Position numbers and translations under genes: made by a program | From: Alphaproteobacteria bacterium | GTDB taxonomy: Bacteria > Pseudomonadota > Alphaproteobacteria > Sphingomonadales > Sphingomonadaceae | DNA length: 64,000 nucleotides | Reading direction: 5' to 3' | NCBI GenBank assembly: GCA_018823325.1 | Contig: JAHJIJ010000009.1 | Coordinates: 1 to 64,000, forward strand | Notes under the pieces: generated by a model | Seen by the model: the letters and a program-made list of their open reading frames with translations, nothing else | Told to the model about the DNA's origin: nothing | Database searches by the model: none | Shown here: in pieces, positions 42,695 to 53,628 of the stretch | How positions within the stretch are numbered: position 1 is the stretch's first letter | Layout of the letters: each line of letters begins with the position of its first letter

Positions 42695-43150
42695 TCAGTC
42701 TGTCCTGTGGTGAGAGGCATAATCGGGCGGCAATTGCCGGTGGAAGCCCGCGCTGAGACTGGCGAGCGTCACGGTGGCGTAGGAGTCGATCAGCAGCGCC
42801 TCGGCCTGCCGCAGAGGCCCATCGAGCGCCTCATTGACCGCGCGCTCGACGGCGCAATCAGGATTGTCGCTGCGATTGCCGATCGCGAACAAAGGGGGCG
42901 AACCGATCGCCCGGTAGATATCGAGCAGCGTCACCGTCGCCGGATCGCACGCCATCGACCATCCCCCGCCATGGCCTTTCTCCGAGCGGACATAGCCCGC
43001 ATCCCGCAGGCCGGCCATCACGCGCCGGATGACCACGGCATTGGTCTGCATGATGCGGGCGAGCTTCTCGGACGTCACCGGAGCCTGCTGCTCGGCCATG
43101 TGCAGGAGCACATGAAGCACACCGGACAATTTGCTGCTGTTGCGACTCAT
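42695..43150 (-). CDS. Rrf2 family transcriptional regulator
   Basis: A 151-residue Rrf2-type winged-helix protein: LSGVLHVLLHMAEQQAPVTSEKLARIMQTNAVVIRRVMAGLRDAGYV is the DNA-binding part, SEKGHGGGWSMACDPATVTLLDIYRAIG the wing and linker. It has a single Cys (DNPDCAVE) near residue 103 in place of the three-Cys Fe-S motif of IscR/NsrR, so it more likely senses a small redox or electrophile signal. The ATG overlaps one end of a 21-bp inverted repeat, which suggests autoregulation. Confidence 0.87.
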   Translation of the reverse strand: MSRNSSKLSGVLHVLLHMAEQQAPVTSEKLARIMQTNAVVIRRVMAGLRDAGYVRSEKGHGGGWSMACDPATVTLLDIYRAIGSPPLFAIGNRSDNPDCAVERAVNEALDGPLRQAEALLIDSYATVTLASLSAGFHRQLPPDYASHHRTD

Positions 43151-43170
43151 GTAACCTATGATGTTACATA
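43150..43170. promoter_or_regulatory. Rrf2 operator candidate
   Basis: ATGTAAC, seven bases, GTTACAT: perfect seven-base arms that touch the start codon of the Rrf2 gene and face the divergent MaoC gene. Autorepression is inferred from position. Confidence 0.65.
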
Positions 43171-43266
43171 TCTATGGTCTGTCAAGCTGCTGATGGGCCG
43201 TCTTGCCCTTCCAACAGGTCCGCCTTAGGCAGGCCGGCACCTGATCCCCGAACCGAAGGCAGACGC

Positions 43267-43740
43267 ATGGACTATTATTGGGAAGATCTCGAACTCGGTC
43301 TCACCGAACATTTCGGCCCCTTCGAAGTCGATCGTGAGGAAGTCGTCGCCTTCGCTGAACGCTACGACCCGCAGCCTTTCCACCTCGACGAGGATGCCGC
43401 AGCCAAGACGCATTTCGGTCGTCTCGCCGCCAGCGGCTGGCACACCACTGCCATGATGATGGGCGCCATGGTGCGGGCTCGCCAGAATTCCGGCGGCTGG
43501 CAGGCCAATGCGCTTGGCGCGATGGGTCTGGACGAACTGCGCTGGCGCAGGCCCGTCTTCCCGGGCGATGTGCTGCGCGGATCGAGCGAGCTGGTCGAAA
43601 AACTGGAGTCCCGCAGCCGGCCGGAAACGGGCATCCTCAAGTGGCGCACGTGCCTCGTCAATCAGGATGATCAGGAAGTCCTGAGCCTCGTCTCGGTGGT
43701 CCTCCATCGTCGGCGCCCCAAGACTGCATCCTCGAACTAA
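43267..43740 (+). CDS. MaoC family dehydratase
   Basis: A 157-residue single hotdog-fold MaoC-like protein: YWEDLELGLTEHFGPFEVDREEVVAFAERYDPQPFHLDEDAAAKT has the catalytic Asp and His of the R-specific hydratase motif, and HTTAMMMGAMVR follows. R-hydratases add water to enoyl-CoA. The ATG at 43267 is preferred, since the upstream frame is not family-like. It is divergent from the Rrf2 gene across the ATGTAAC operator and lies upstream of two NTF2-like genes. Confidence 0.87.
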   Translation: MDYYWEDLELGLTEHFGPFEVDREEVVAFAERYDPQPFHLDEDAAAKTHFGRLAASGWHTTAMMMGAMVRARQNSGGWQANALGAMGLDELRWRRPVFPGDVLRGSSELVEKLESRSRPETGILKWRTCLVNQDDQEVLSLVSVVLHRRRPKTASSN

Positions 43741-43822
43741 TCACCGAAACAGGTATTGATCTGTCAACATCCTTGCGGCACCTTGCCTGAGCGCCGGGCA
43801 TCGGGCCGGCAAGGAGAGGATC

Positions 43823-44347
43823 ATGACTGAGAAGGGATCGGCTGCATCGCTCGCGCCGTCGCGACGCGGCTTCATCGCTGGAGCCGCAGCGCTCGGCCTG
43901 AGTGGCGCGAGTACGCTGACGAAAGCCGCCGCCAGCGATGCCCCCGTGGCGTCCCAGCCCTGGTTCGAAGCGTATCTGGCCGCCTTCAACCGCGCCGATG
44001 AAGCAGCGTTCAGCGCTTATTATGCCGATGACGTGCAGTTCTTCGGTCAGGCCGCGCAGGTCACCGGACGACAGGCGGTCGTGGATTTCTATCGCGGCGT
44101 TCGCAAGCACCTCAACGAGCGTGTCGATCTGCTCACTTATGTCGGCGATCCCGCTGGCGCCCACGCACTTGCGGTCCTGCGCACGACACTCGTCGCACAC
44201 ACGGACTGGCCGGACATGCCGACCGGACCGCTCAAGGCCGGCGACCGGCGCGAGAGCGTCAATTTCGTCATGTACGATATCAAGGACGGGCGGTTCACGC
44301 GGGTGCGCTCGGCGCGGTTCAGTCCGCAGAAAGGGCGCAGCGCATGA
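43823..44347 (+). CDS. Exported NTF2-like (SnoaL) protein
   Basis: A 174-residue protein with a twin-arginine-like N-terminus (SRRGFIAGAAALGLSGA) and a SnoaL-type domain: WFEAYLAAFNRADEAAFSAYYADDVQFFG, RQAVVDFYRGVRKHLNERVDLLTY and the final RSARFSPQ. Ligand-binding or isomerase-like roles are typical. Its stop overlaps the start of the next NTF2-like gene by four bases (ATGA), and its own start follows MaoC by 82 bp. Function unknown. Confidence 0.75.
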   Translation: MTEKGSAASLAPSRRGFIAGAAALGLSGASTLTKAAASDAPVASQPWFEAYLAAFNRADEAAFSAYYADDVQFFGQAAQVTGRQAVVDFYRGVRKHLNERVDLLTYVGDPAGAHALAVLRTTLVAHTDWPDMPTGPLKAGDRRESVNFVMYDIKDGRFTRVRSARFSPQKGRSA

Positions 44348-44751
44348 CACAGGAAGAACGGTTCCGCTCCTACATCGCCTCGTTCAACGCGCAGGACTGG
44401 GATGCGCTGGTCCGCCATTATTCGCCGGACGTCCATCTCGTGATCGGCAATGGCACCCAGATGATCGGCCACGACGCCATCGTCACCTTCTACAAGAAGG
44501 TGAACGAGCAGACCCGCCGCATCATTCAGGTCCGCAATGTCTTCACGGACGGCAAGCGACTGGTCGCCGAGCTGGAATCGGAATTCGTCGCCCTGATCGA
44601 TGCGCCGGATTTCACATCCGGTCCGCTGAAGAAGGGCGACCGCATCCACATCAACAGCTTCGCGCTGTATGAATATGTCGGCGATCTCTACACCAACATC
44701 CGCGCCGCCGTCTTTCGCAGGGAGTTTCTGCCGGTCAGTGAAGCCAGCTGA
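44344..44751 (+). CDS. NTF2-like (SnoaL) protein, cytoplasmic
   Basis: A 135-residue paralogue of the preceding protein without a signal: RFRSYIASFNAQDWDALVRHYSPDVHLVIGNG, GHDAIVTFYKKVNEQTRRII and SGPLKKGDRIHINSFALYEY. Shared segments such as GPLK(A/K)GDR and the domain order suggest a tandem duplication, the first copy later gaining an export signal. ATGA overlap implies coupled translation. Function unknown; both may act on the product of the MaoC enzyme. Confidence 0.78.
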   Translation: MTQEERFRSYIASFNAQDWDALVRHYSPDVHLVIGNGTQMIGHDAIVTFYKKVNEQTRRIIQVRNVFTDGKRLVAELESEFVALIDAPDFTSGPLKKGDRIHINSFALYEYVGDLYTNIRAAVFRREFLPVSEAS

Positions 44752-44838
44752 ACCGGCAGTCTTTTGCGCTGTCCTACGCGCGCCGCATCGTGCCATCGCC
44801 AGTTCACCATGGTCGATATGCGCGATGTTAGAGATTTT

Positions 44839-46611
44839 TCAGTGCCGCCCGAACAGTTTCTCGATGTCGCCATGCGCCAGCTTGATCCAGGTCGGCCGGC
44901 CATGATTGCACTGGCCACTGTGCGGCGTGACTTCCATCTCGCGCAGCAGCGCATTCATTTCCGTTACGGAAAGCACGCGCCCTGCCCGCACCGACCCATG
45001 GCAGGCCATGGTCGCCGCGACGAGGTCAAGCCGGGCCTTTAGTGAGCTGGCATCGCCCAGGGCGGCAAGGTCGTCGGCCAGATCGCGGACCAGTCCCGTC
45101 ACGTTGCTGGCCCCCAAAAGTGCAGGTGCCGCGCGGACAAGGATCGCAGCCGGCCCAAAACGCTCCACTTCGAGGCCCAGCTCAGCCAGTTCGGAAGCGC
45201 GTGCCTCGATTCGGTCGCACGCTGGCTCATCCAGCTCGACGACTTCCGGAAGCAACAGCGCCTGTCGCGCGACGGCGCCATCGGCCAGCGCCCGTCGCAT
45301 CCGCTCCAGCACCAGTCTCTCGTGCGCGGCATGCTGATCGACCAGCACCAGCCCATCCTCTGCCTCCGCCACGATGTAGGTCCGCGCGACCTGCCCTCTC
45401 GCGACACCGAGCGGAAACTCGCCGCGCTCGACCTCCCGTTCAGGCGCCGGCACTTCCGCTCGCCCGGACGGCGCAAAGCCGGTAAAACGCGCCTGCCGAT
45501 CTCCGAGCAGGGAGGCACCGCCATATGCGCCACCGGGCGAGGGTTGCGGCCATGCCTGTGGAGCCATCGCAGCATCTTCACGCTGCCAAAGCTCCGCGGC
45601 GCTTGCCTCGGGGCGATTGGCGACGCGCATGCCTGCATCATCCAGTGCCCGCCGCAAGCCGCTCACGATCATCCCGCGCATGAAAGCCGGATCCCGAAAC
45701 CGTACCTCCGTTTTGGCTGGATGCACGTTCACATCCACATCGGTCATCGGCACGGTCAGAAACAGGGCGAGAACCGGATTCCGGTCCCGCGCGATGAAAT
45801 CGGCATAGGCGCCACGCACCGCCCCGACCAGCAGCCGATCCCGCACCGGGCGACCATTGACGAACAGATACTGATGGTCGGCAGAACCGCGATGATATGT
45901 CGGCAAGGACGCCACGCCGCTGATCGTCACGTCCTCACGCTCGAGCGAGACGACAACATGATTGTCGGCAAGTTCCCGGTCAATGAGCTGCGCCACCCGG
46001 TCCTCGCGCGTCTGTCCGTCGGGAAGCGAAAACACGCGTCGCCCGTCATGCTCCAGCACGAACGCCACATCATTGCGGGCCATGGCGAGACGGCGCACGA
46101 TGTCCAGGCAGGCAGCATATTCCGACCGCGCCGACCGCAGGAACTTGCGCCGCGCCGGAACGCGCTCGAACAGCCCGTCCATTTCGACCCGCGTACCCGG
46201 TGCCATCGCGCAGGGTGTCACCGAGCCAAGCACGCCATTATCGCAGATCAACCGCCAACCGTCGGCGGTCGCCTGCCGGCTCGAAATGGTCAGCTGCGAC
46301 ACGCTGCCGATGGAAGGCAGCGCTTCACCTCGAAATCCGAGCGTCCTGACGGCCTCGATTGCCTCGTCCGGCAGTTTCGAGGTCGCGTGTCGCTCCAGTG
46401 CCAGCGGCAAGTCATCGCGGCTCATGCCATGCCCGTCATCGCTCACGCAGACCCCGCCGAGCCCGCCTTGTCGGAGCGCAATCGAGACCGCCTGCGCCCC
46501 GGCATCGAGGGCGTTTTCGATCAGTTCCTTGAGCGCGCTGGCAGGTCGCTCAACGACTTCTCCAGCGGCAATTCGATTAACAAGAGACTCGGGGAGGCGG
46601 CGTATTGACAT
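44839..46611 (-). CDS. mutL: DNA mismatch repair protein MutL
   Basis: A 590-residue GHKL ATPase: RIAAGEVVERPASALKELIENALDAGA, DDGHGMSRDDLPLALERHATSKL and GFRGEALPSIGSVSQLTI are the N-terminal nucleotide-binding motifs; the C-terminal dimerisation domain begins near residue 390 after a low-similarity linker. The start at 46611 gives MSIRRLPESLVNRIAAGEVV, standard for the family; longer starts are unlikely. It is divergent from mreB. Confidence 0.95.
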   Translation of the reverse strand: MSIRRLPESLVNRIAAGEVVERPASALKELIENALDAGAQAVSIALRQGGLGGVCVSDDGHGMSRDDLPLALERHATSKLPDEAIEAVRTLGFRGEALPSIGSVSQLTISSRQATADGWRLICDNGVLGSVTPCAMAPGTRVEMDGLFERVPARRKFLRSARSEYAACLDIVRRLAMARNDVAFVLEHDGRRVFSLPDGQTREDRVAQLIDRELADNHVVVSLEREDVTISGVASLPTYHRGSADHQYLFVNGRPVRDRLLVGAVRGAYADFIARDRNPVLALFLTVPMTDVDVNVHPAKTEVRFRDPAFMRGMIVSGLRRALDDAGMRVANRPEASAAELWQREDAAMAPQAWPQPSPGGAYGGASLLGDRQARFTGFAPSGRAEVPAPEREVERGEFPLGVARGQVARTYIVAEAEDGLVLVDQHAAHERLVLERMRRALADGAVARQALLLPEVVELDEPACDRIEARASELAELGLEVERFGPAAILVRAAPALLGASNVTGLVRDLADDLAALGDASSLKARLDLVAATMACHGSVRAGRVLSVTEMNALLREMEVTPHSGQCNHGRPTWIKLAHGDIEKLFGRH

Positions 46612-46741
46612 TGGATTGCGACTAGCCCAAGCGAGCCTCCTACGCGAGCGAAAGCCATCTCCTCCCTGATGGCTGGAGTCGGCAGGGCGGGCACTCCCGG
46701 AGCATCTGAAAAGCGCGTCGTTCACGGCGCATCCGGCATGA

Positions 46742-47797
<1,056 letters not shown>

Positions 47798-47813
47798 GCC
47801 CGCGGCTGTTCGT

Positions 47814-48704
47814 ATGGCGCCACCCGGCAACAGGCGCCCCGGCTTCAACCGGAAAGCGCAATATGGGCTCTTTGCCAGCTATTTGATTGCCCTGCTCGGA
47901 GCCTTGGCGGGCTTGCTGCTGCTCGTCGTCTCCATTGCCGATCCGAGCGGCTTTTCCGCGCTCCGCTCGGCTGCCGCCGAAGTGACGCGTCCAATCTCAA
48001 GCAATTTACGGTCACTTGTCGTCGGCATCAGCAATATCGAGGAAACGATTGCCGCCTACATCAATGCCGGTTCCCAGAATGCGGCCTTGCGCCGCCAGGT
48101 GGAAGCCAATCGGACCCGCCTGATCGAAGCCGAGGCGATCCGGCAGGAGAATATACGCCTCCGTGACCTTCTGAAGCTCACAGAAGCAGACCAGGGCGTC
48201 GTCGCTGCCGGGCACCTCATTTCCTCGACGCCAGCCAGTGCCGCGCGCCTCGCACGGCTCGACATGGGGCGGAACAACGGCATCACCGCCGGCATGCCTG
48301 TGCGCGCACCAGAGGGACTCGTCGGCCGCGTCTTGCGAGCAGGCCCCAACACGGCCGACGTGCTGTTGCTAATCGACGAAGGAAACATTGTCCCGGTCCG
48401 CCGGACCAGCGACAATATTCCGGGCATCAGCTCGGGCCGGGGCGACGGCACTGTCGAGGTGAGAGCGCTCAACACCGAGCGCAACCCCTTCCGGCCCGGC
48501 GACGTGCTGGTTACGTCCGGCATAGGAGGCCTTTACCGTCCCAACATACCGGTCGCCATCGTGGCACGGCGGGAAGGCGACAAGGCAATCGCGATTCCGC
48601 TCGCCAACCCCTCCCGCGTGGAACTGGTCGTCATCCAGTCTCCGTTCCGACCGGATGAGGCGGAGCGTGCGGGCAACGGGCCTCAACCAGACGAACCCTC
48701 ATGA
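47814..48704 (+). CDS. mreC: Rod shape-determining protein MreC
   Basis: A 296-residue bitopic protein: one N-terminal membrane segment (FASYLIALLGALAGLLLLVVS), a coiled coil near residues 78-120 (NAALRRQVEANRTRLIEAEA) and a beta domain with RLARLDMGRNNGITAGMPVRAPEGLVGRV. It couples MreB to periplasmic synthases. ATG at 47814; ends overlapping mreD by four bases. Confidence 0.96.
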   Translation: MAPPGNRRPGFNRKAQYGLFASYLIALLGALAGLLLLVVSIADPSGFSALRSAAAEVTRPISSNLRSLVVGISNIEETIAAYINAGSQNAALRRQVEANRTRLIEAEAIRQENIRLRDLLKLTEADQGVVAAGHLISSTPASAARLARLDMGRNNGITAGMPVRAPEGLVGRVLRAGPNTADVLLLIDEGNIVPVRRTSDNIPGISSGRGDGTVEVRALNTERNPFRPGDVLVTSGIGGLYRPNIPVAIVARREGDKAIAIPLANPSRVELVVIQSPFRPDEAERAGNGPQPDEPS

Positions 48705-49216
48705 ACAGTCGATACAGCAACAGGATTGGCCGCAAGCGGACATGGCTGCATATCCGCGGCGTGCCTGTCGCATCGGTCATCCTCGGATCGATGATTGCGC
48801 CTCTGATGCCGGTGGTCGCGCAAAATCCGTTCTTCCCGCCCTTCGGGCTGCTCATGCTGCTCGCTTGGCGTCTCTTGCGCCCTGAAATCTGGCCGCTCTG
48901 GATCGGCGCGCCGCTCGGGCTGATTGACGACTTGATGAACGGACAACCGCTTGGAAGCGCGATGTTCCTCTGGACAATCATCCTGCTCGCCCTTGACTTC
49001 GAGGGGCAGCGGCATCGCTGGCGCGACTATTGGCACGGATGGCTGCTCGGCACGATTGCCATCGGCTTTGCGCTCGCCGGAAGTTGGCTTGCGGTCGATC
49101 TGGCCGGGCAAGGCGGCGAGATCGTTCAAATCATTCCGCAATTCCTGTATAGTGTCGCTTTGTTCCCCTTCATCGTGCGCGTTTGTGCCGCGTTGGACAA
49201 ATGGCGACTCCCGTGA
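48701..49216 (+). CDS. mreD: Rod shape-determining protein MreD
   Basis: A 171-residue membrane protein with about five hydrophobic segments (VASVILGSMIAPLMPVV, LLMLLAWRLLRPEIWPLWIGAPLGLIDDLMNGQPLG and so on). It overlaps the end of mreC (ATGA) and the start of mrdA by 16 bp, so translation is coupled along the operon. Confidence 0.93.
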   Translation: MNSRYSNRIGRKRTWLHIRGVPVASVILGSMIAPLMPVVAQNPFFPPFGLLMLLAWRLLRPEIWPLWIGAPLGLIDDLMNGQPLGSAMFLWTIILLALDFEGQRHRWRDYWHGWLLGTIAIGFALAGSWLAVDLAGQGGEIVQIIPQFLYSVALFPFIVRVCAALDKWRLP

Positions 49217-51321
49217 TCTCTTTTCGCAAGACTCTCTTCCCCAACAAGGTTGTCACCCCAGCGAGCCAGTCCTTCAGTTTCAATCGGCGTTCGTTCGTGT
49301 TGGGCGGCGCTCAGGTTGCGGTTGGCGGCCTTCTGGTGGGGCGACTGGGCTGGATTGCGATCGCCGAAAATGAAAAATATCAGCTTCTGTCCGACAGCAA
49401 CCGAATCAACCTCACGATTACGCCCCCTCGCAGGGGCTGGATCGTCGATCGGAGTGGGCGGCCGCTCGCCTCAAACAGAACCAATTTTCGCGTCGACATC
49501 ATTCCGGACCGGCTGCAGAACAGGGAAAAGGCGATTCCCGCACTCGGCGAGCTTCTGCAGCTCACGCCCAATGACATCGACCGGATAAACGAGCATCTCG
49601 ACAAAGCCGCGGGTTATCAGCCGGTCCAAGTCGCGGATGACCTCACCTATGAGCAGTATGCCGCCCTTTCCGTGCGGCTTCCGGAGTTCCCAGGCGTTGT
49701 CCCTTCCCAGGGCTTTGCGCGCTATTACCCCGCAGGACCAAGCGTCGGTCACCTCATTGGTTACGTCGGCACGCCCTCGGCGGAGGAATACAAGGCTTCC
49801 CGCGATCCGCTGCTGATCACGCCTGGCTTCAAGCTTGGCAAGCAGGGCCTCGAGAAGTCTCTGGACTCTCTCCTCACCGGCAAGCCCGGCGCTCGCCGGG
49901 TAGAGGTAACCGCGCGCGGTGCGGTCGTCCGCGATCTTGAAACCCGCCCGGATACACCGGGTCGCTCGGTCAAGCTCACCATCGATGCCGGGCTCCAGGA
50001 ATATGCCGGGCGCAGACTGGGCACGCAGAGCGGGGCTGTGGTGGTGATGGACTGCCTAACCGGCGACATCCTTTGCTCGACATCAATGCCAAGCTTCGAC
50101 CCAAACAGCTTCTCGGAGGGTATTTCCCATCTTGAATGGCAGATGCTGTCTCAGGACGATCATGTTCCGTTGAGAAACAAGACGCTTGCCGGACTTTACC
50201 CCCCAGGATCGACCGTCAAGCCGATGATCGCCCTCTCCTTTCTGGAGGCCGGCTTGCCGCCCGAGGAAACCGTCAACTGCACTGGCGCACTGCGGGTCGG
50301 CAATCGACTGTTTCATTGCCATTCCCGGCGTGGCCATGGCGCCGTGAATATGCACCGCGCCATTGAGCAAAGCTGCAATATCTACTTCTATTATTTCGCG
50401 CAGAAGATCGGCATGGATGCCATCGCGATCATGGCGCGGCGCTTGGGCCTTGGTCAGCGCTTCGACCTGCCCTTCCCCAACCAGAGCTATGGCACCGTGC
50501 CGGACCCGGCATGGAAAATGAAGAAATATGGCGAGCCCTGGCAGACCTATGACACAGTCAACGCCACCATCGGCCAAGGCTATATGCTGGTCAACCCGAC
50601 GCAAATGTGTGTCATGGCCGCGCGTCTTGCGACCGGGCGGGACCTCGATCCTCATTTCATTGTCGACGGCAAGCGGCACGAGGGCGCGCCATTGGGCATC
50701 TCGCTGGATCATCTTACCGTGATCCGCAATGCCATGAAGGATGTCGTGAACGGCGGCGGCACGGGCCGCGCGGCACGCCTCGACGTCCCGGGTGTGATGC
50801 TCGCCGCCAAGACCGGAACTGCGCAGGTCGGCGCCATCAGCACCCGAGGCATGCGCGCTGCGGACCAGCCCTTCCGTTTGCGTGACCATGCCTTGTTCCA
50901 GGGCTTCGCACCACACGACAATCCGCGCTATGCGATCGCGACCATCATCGAACATGGCGGACATATGGACCGCAATCAGGACGCCCCGATGGTTTCGGGC
51001 GACTGCATCACCTACCTCTACGATCCGGCCAAGGCGATGGAGAAGCTCCAGCGCCTCGAAGAGACTTGGGGTGGCACACCGCAACAACGCCTCGAGCGCC
51101 AGTTGAACGAGTTCCGCGTCGCGCGAGGGCTCGCCTCGGCGCCGCTGGTCGCGGAGCCAGGAAATGCCTCGGAGGGGAGCGTACCGGAGACCGAAGAGCC
51201 GACTGAGCGGCAAGCTGCCGGTGATGCTTCTACTCCCAATGACGTAGCTGACGGTTCACAGTCGACCGATGCGGGCGATGCACGGACCGCAGAGAACTCG
51301 ACAACGCCGGAGGCAAACTGA
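49201..51321 (+). CDS. mrdA: Penicillin-binding protein 2, elongation transpeptidase
   Basis: A 706-residue PBP2. An N-terminal anchor segment (VLGGAQVAVGGLLVGRLGW) is followed by the pedestal domain (RGWIVDRSGRPLASN) and transpeptidase domain with SxxK in PPGSTVKPM near residue 336, SxN in QSCNIYF near 390 and KTGTAQ near 537. The extra C-terminal 70 residues (SEGSVPETEEPTERQ) are acidic and low complexity, beyond the usual end. The expected partner rodA is not next in line; tRNA-Lys and the island follow instead. Confidence 0.96.
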   Translation: MATPVISFRKTLFPNKVVTPASQSFSFNRRSFVLGGAQVAVGGLLVGRLGWIAIAENEKYQLLSDSNRINLTITPPRRGWIVDRSGRPLASNRTNFRVDIIPDRLQNREKAIPALGELLQLTPNDIDRINEHLDKAAGYQPVQVADDLTYEQYAALSVRLPEFPGVVPSQGFARYYPAGPSVGHLIGYVGTPSAEEYKASRDPLLITPGFKLGKQGLEKSLDSLLTGKPGARRVEVTARGAVVRDLETRPDTPGRSVKLTIDAGLQEYAGRRLGTQSGAVVVMDCLTGDILCSTSMPSFDPNSFSEGISHLEWQMLSQDDHVPLRNKTLAGLYPPGSTVKPMIALSFLEAGLPPEETVNCTGALRVGNRLFHCHSRRGHGAVNMHRAIEQSCNIYFYYFAQKIGMDAIAIMARRLGLGQRFDLPFPNQSYGTVPDPAWKMKKYGEPWQTYDTVNATIGQGYMLVNPTQMCVMAARLATGRDLDPHFIVDGKRHEGAPLGISLDHLTVIRNAMKDVVNGGGTGRAARLDVPGVMLAAKTGTAQVGAISTRGMRAADQPFRLRDHALFQGFAPHDNPRYAIATIIEHGGHMDRNQDAPMVSGDCITYLYDPAKAMEKLQRLEETWGGTPQQRLERQLNEFRVARGLASAPLVAEPGNASEGSVPETEEPTERQAAGDASTPNDVADGSQSTDAGDARTAENSTTPEAN

Positions 51322-51460
51322 TCAATTCCTCAGCGATTTTGCTGATCCACACCATTTTCGCAGCTCGAAGCAATTTTTTCATTGGCATCCCCGAAAGGCC
51401 ATGTTAACGGCGCCCCTCCCGACGGGAAGCTGGTCCAACAGACCGGCCAGCCGCCGAAGT

Positions 51461-51536
<76 letters not shown>

Positions 51537-51592
51537 CCTTTTCAATGACTTAACGGCAGAAATTGATACTCACTGTGAAGGCGGGTCCTTAC

Positions 51593-51637
51593 GGGGCAAC
51601 GTCTGGGGCAACATGCAGTCAGATGCACTTTTGCCCC
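51593..51637. repeat. GGGGCAA-type repeats next to the tRNA-Lys attachment region
   Basis: GGGGCAAC occurs at 51593-51600 and 51605-51612 as a direct repeat with a four-base spacer; TTGCCCC (the reverse complement) lies at 51631-51637. A similar inverted pair appears at 60613-60630. Short repeats like these near att sites can be arm-type binding sites for a tyrosine integrase; that is inference. The 271-bp stretch between the tRNA and hsdM shows no gene. Confidence 0.45.
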
Positions 51638-51807
51638 TTCCAGTGTGATTGCTCGGCCAGCCTGACGCCGCTCAACGCGAAATTAGGGAAAGCGGGATAG
51701 TCTCGACAGACTGTCCGGCGGCGTGACGATTCGTTGAGGCCAAGGCGAGCAGCAATGTTGCCCGATGACCTCCGGTGATGCATCAGGGCAACCGGGGAGA
51801 CACGGGC

Positions 51808-53628
51808 TTGAATCACCAATCACTTTCGAACTTTATTTGGTCCGTCGCTGATCTTCTGCGCGGCGACTATAAGCAATCGGAGTATGGCCGGGTAATTCTG
51901 CCCTTCACCGTCCTGCGTCGGCTGGATTGCGTGCTGGAGCCGACCAAGGCCGCCGTCCTCAAGGAAGCCGAGGCAGGCCGCCCCGATCCGTTCCTGTTGC
52001 GCGCGGCCGGGCAAAGCTTCTTCAATCGCAGCCCGCTCGATCTCGCCAAACTGGTCGGCGATCAGGATAATATCGGCACCAATCTGCTTTCCTACGTTCA
52101 GGGCTTCTCGCCCGAGGTGCGGGACATCTTCGAACAGTTCGAGTTCGCGGCGCAGATCGACCGGCTGGCCAAGAACGGCCTGCTCTATCAGGTGACGGAG
52201 CGTTTTGCCCGCATAGACCTCCACCCGGCCAAGGTGGACAACAACCAGATGGGCCTCGCCTTCGAGGAGCTGATCCGGAAGTTCGCGGAAATCTCTAACG
52301 AAACGGCCGGTGAGCATTTCACCCCGCGCGAAGTCATCCGGCTGATGGTGAACCTGCTGTTCGTCGAAGATGACGATGTGCTGTCCAAGCCCGGCGTCGT
52401 GCGGTCCATATACGATCCGACGGCTGGAACCGGCGGGATGCTCTCGATCGCGGGCGAATACCTGCACGAGCATAACCCGCACGCTCAGCTCACCATGTCG
52501 GGCCAGGAACTGAACCCCGAGTCCTACGCGATCTGCAAGGCGGACATGCTGATCAAAGGACAGGACATCACCCGGATCGTTCAGGGCAACACCCTGTCCG
52601 ACGATGGCCACCACGGCCAGACATTCGACTACATGCTTTCCAATCCGCCCTTTGGCGTGGAATGGAAGAAGGTCCAGAAAGAGGTCGAGGACGAGCACAA
52701 GCGGCTGGGCCACGCCGGTCGCTTTGGCCCCGGCCTGCCGCGCGTTTCGGATGGTTCGTTGCTGTTCCTGATGCACCTGCTTTCCAAGATGCGGCCATGG
52801 ACCGAGGGCGGTTGCCGCTTCGGTATCGTGCTGAACGGATCGCCCCTGTTCACGGGCGGGGCTGGCAGCGGGGAAAGCGAAATCCGCCGCCATGTGCTGG
52901 AGAGCGATCTGGTGGAGGCAATCATCGCCCTGCCCACCGACATGTTCTACAACACCGGCATCGCCACCTATGTCTGGATACTTTCCAACCGGAAGCCAGC
53001 CGAACGCGCGGGCAAGGTGCAGTTGATCGACGCCAGTTCCTTCTGGCGGAAGATGCGGAAATCGCTTGGCAGCAAGCGCAAGGAGATGAGCGAACGGCAG
53101 ATCGCCGATGTCACACGGCTGTTCGGTTCCTTCGCCGAGGCCGACCTGGCCACTGTGTTGGATGCCGACGGCAAGGAATTGGCGCGCGAGATCGTGCTTG
53201 CCGGTGATCAGCCCCCAGCCGTGCCGGATGGCGGCAAGGTCAAGCTGGCCCCGCTTTCCCGCATCTTCGATAACAAGAGCTTTGGCTATCGCACCATCAC
53301 CGTGGAACGCCCTCTGCGCGATGAGGCGGGCAATATGGTGCTGGGCCAGCGTGGAAAGGCGAAGGGGAAGCCCCAGCCGGACAGCAGCTTGCGTGATACT
53401 GAGAATGTGCCGCTGGCCGAGGACGTGGAAGGCTATTTCGCCCGCGAGGTGAAGCCCCATGCGCCCGACGCATGGATCGACCACGACAAGACCAAGATCG
53501 GCTATGAAATCCCTTTTAATCGGCATTTCTATGTGTTCGAGCCGCCCCGGCCATTGGCGGAGATCGACGCCGATCTGGCCGAGGTGACGGAGCGGATTCA
53601 GGCCATGCTGCGGGACCTGGCGGCGTGA
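51808..53628 (+). CDS. hsdM: Type I restriction-modification DNA methyltransferase subunit
   Basis: A 606-residue N6-adenine methyltransferase subunit. The SAM motif DPTAGTGGM is near residue 204 and the catalytic NPPF near 279 (SNPPFGVEW). An N-terminal helical bundle domain ([22 protein letters not shown]) and a target-recognition adaptor complete the family pattern. The TTG at 51808 is preferred because GGGGAGA lies eight bases upstream and family proteins start MNH-LSNFIW; GTG at 51775 or ATG at 51778 are alternatives. It acts with HsdS and HsdR. The stop overlaps hsdS by four bases. Confidence 0.95.
   Translation: MNHQSLSNFIWSVADLLRGDYKQSEYGRVILPFTVLRRLDCVLEPTKAAVLKEAEAGRPDPFLLRAAGQSFFNRSPLDLAKLVGDQDNIGTNLLSYVQGFSPEVRDIFEQFEFAAQIDRLAKNGLLYQVTERFARIDLHPAKVDNNQMGLAFEELIRKFAEISNETAGEHFTPREVIRLMVNLLFVEDDDVLSKPGVVRSIYDPTAGTGGMLSIAGEYLHEHNPHAQLTMSGQELNPESYAICKADMLIKGQDITRIVQGNTLSDDGHHGQTFDYMLSNPPFGVEWKKVQKEVEDEHKRLGHAGRFGPGLPRVSDGSLLFLMHLLSKMRPWTEGGCRFGIVLNGSPLFTGGAGSGESEIRRHVLESDLVEAIIALPTDMFYNTGIATYVWILSNRKPAERAGKVQLIDASSFWRKMRKSLGSKRKEMSERQIADVTRLFGSFAEADLATVLDADGKELAREIVLAGDQPPAVPDGGKVKLAPLSRIFDNKSFGYRTITVERPLRDEAGNMVLGQRGKAKGKPQPDSSLRDTENVPLAEDVEGYFAREVKPHAPDAWIDHDKTKIGYEIPFNRHFYVFEPPRPLAEIDADLAEVTERIQAMLRDLAA

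Noticed and set aside
45322-46608. Antisense frame over mutL
   Set aside because: MutL motifs are intact on the minus strand; the antisense frame lacks family signal.
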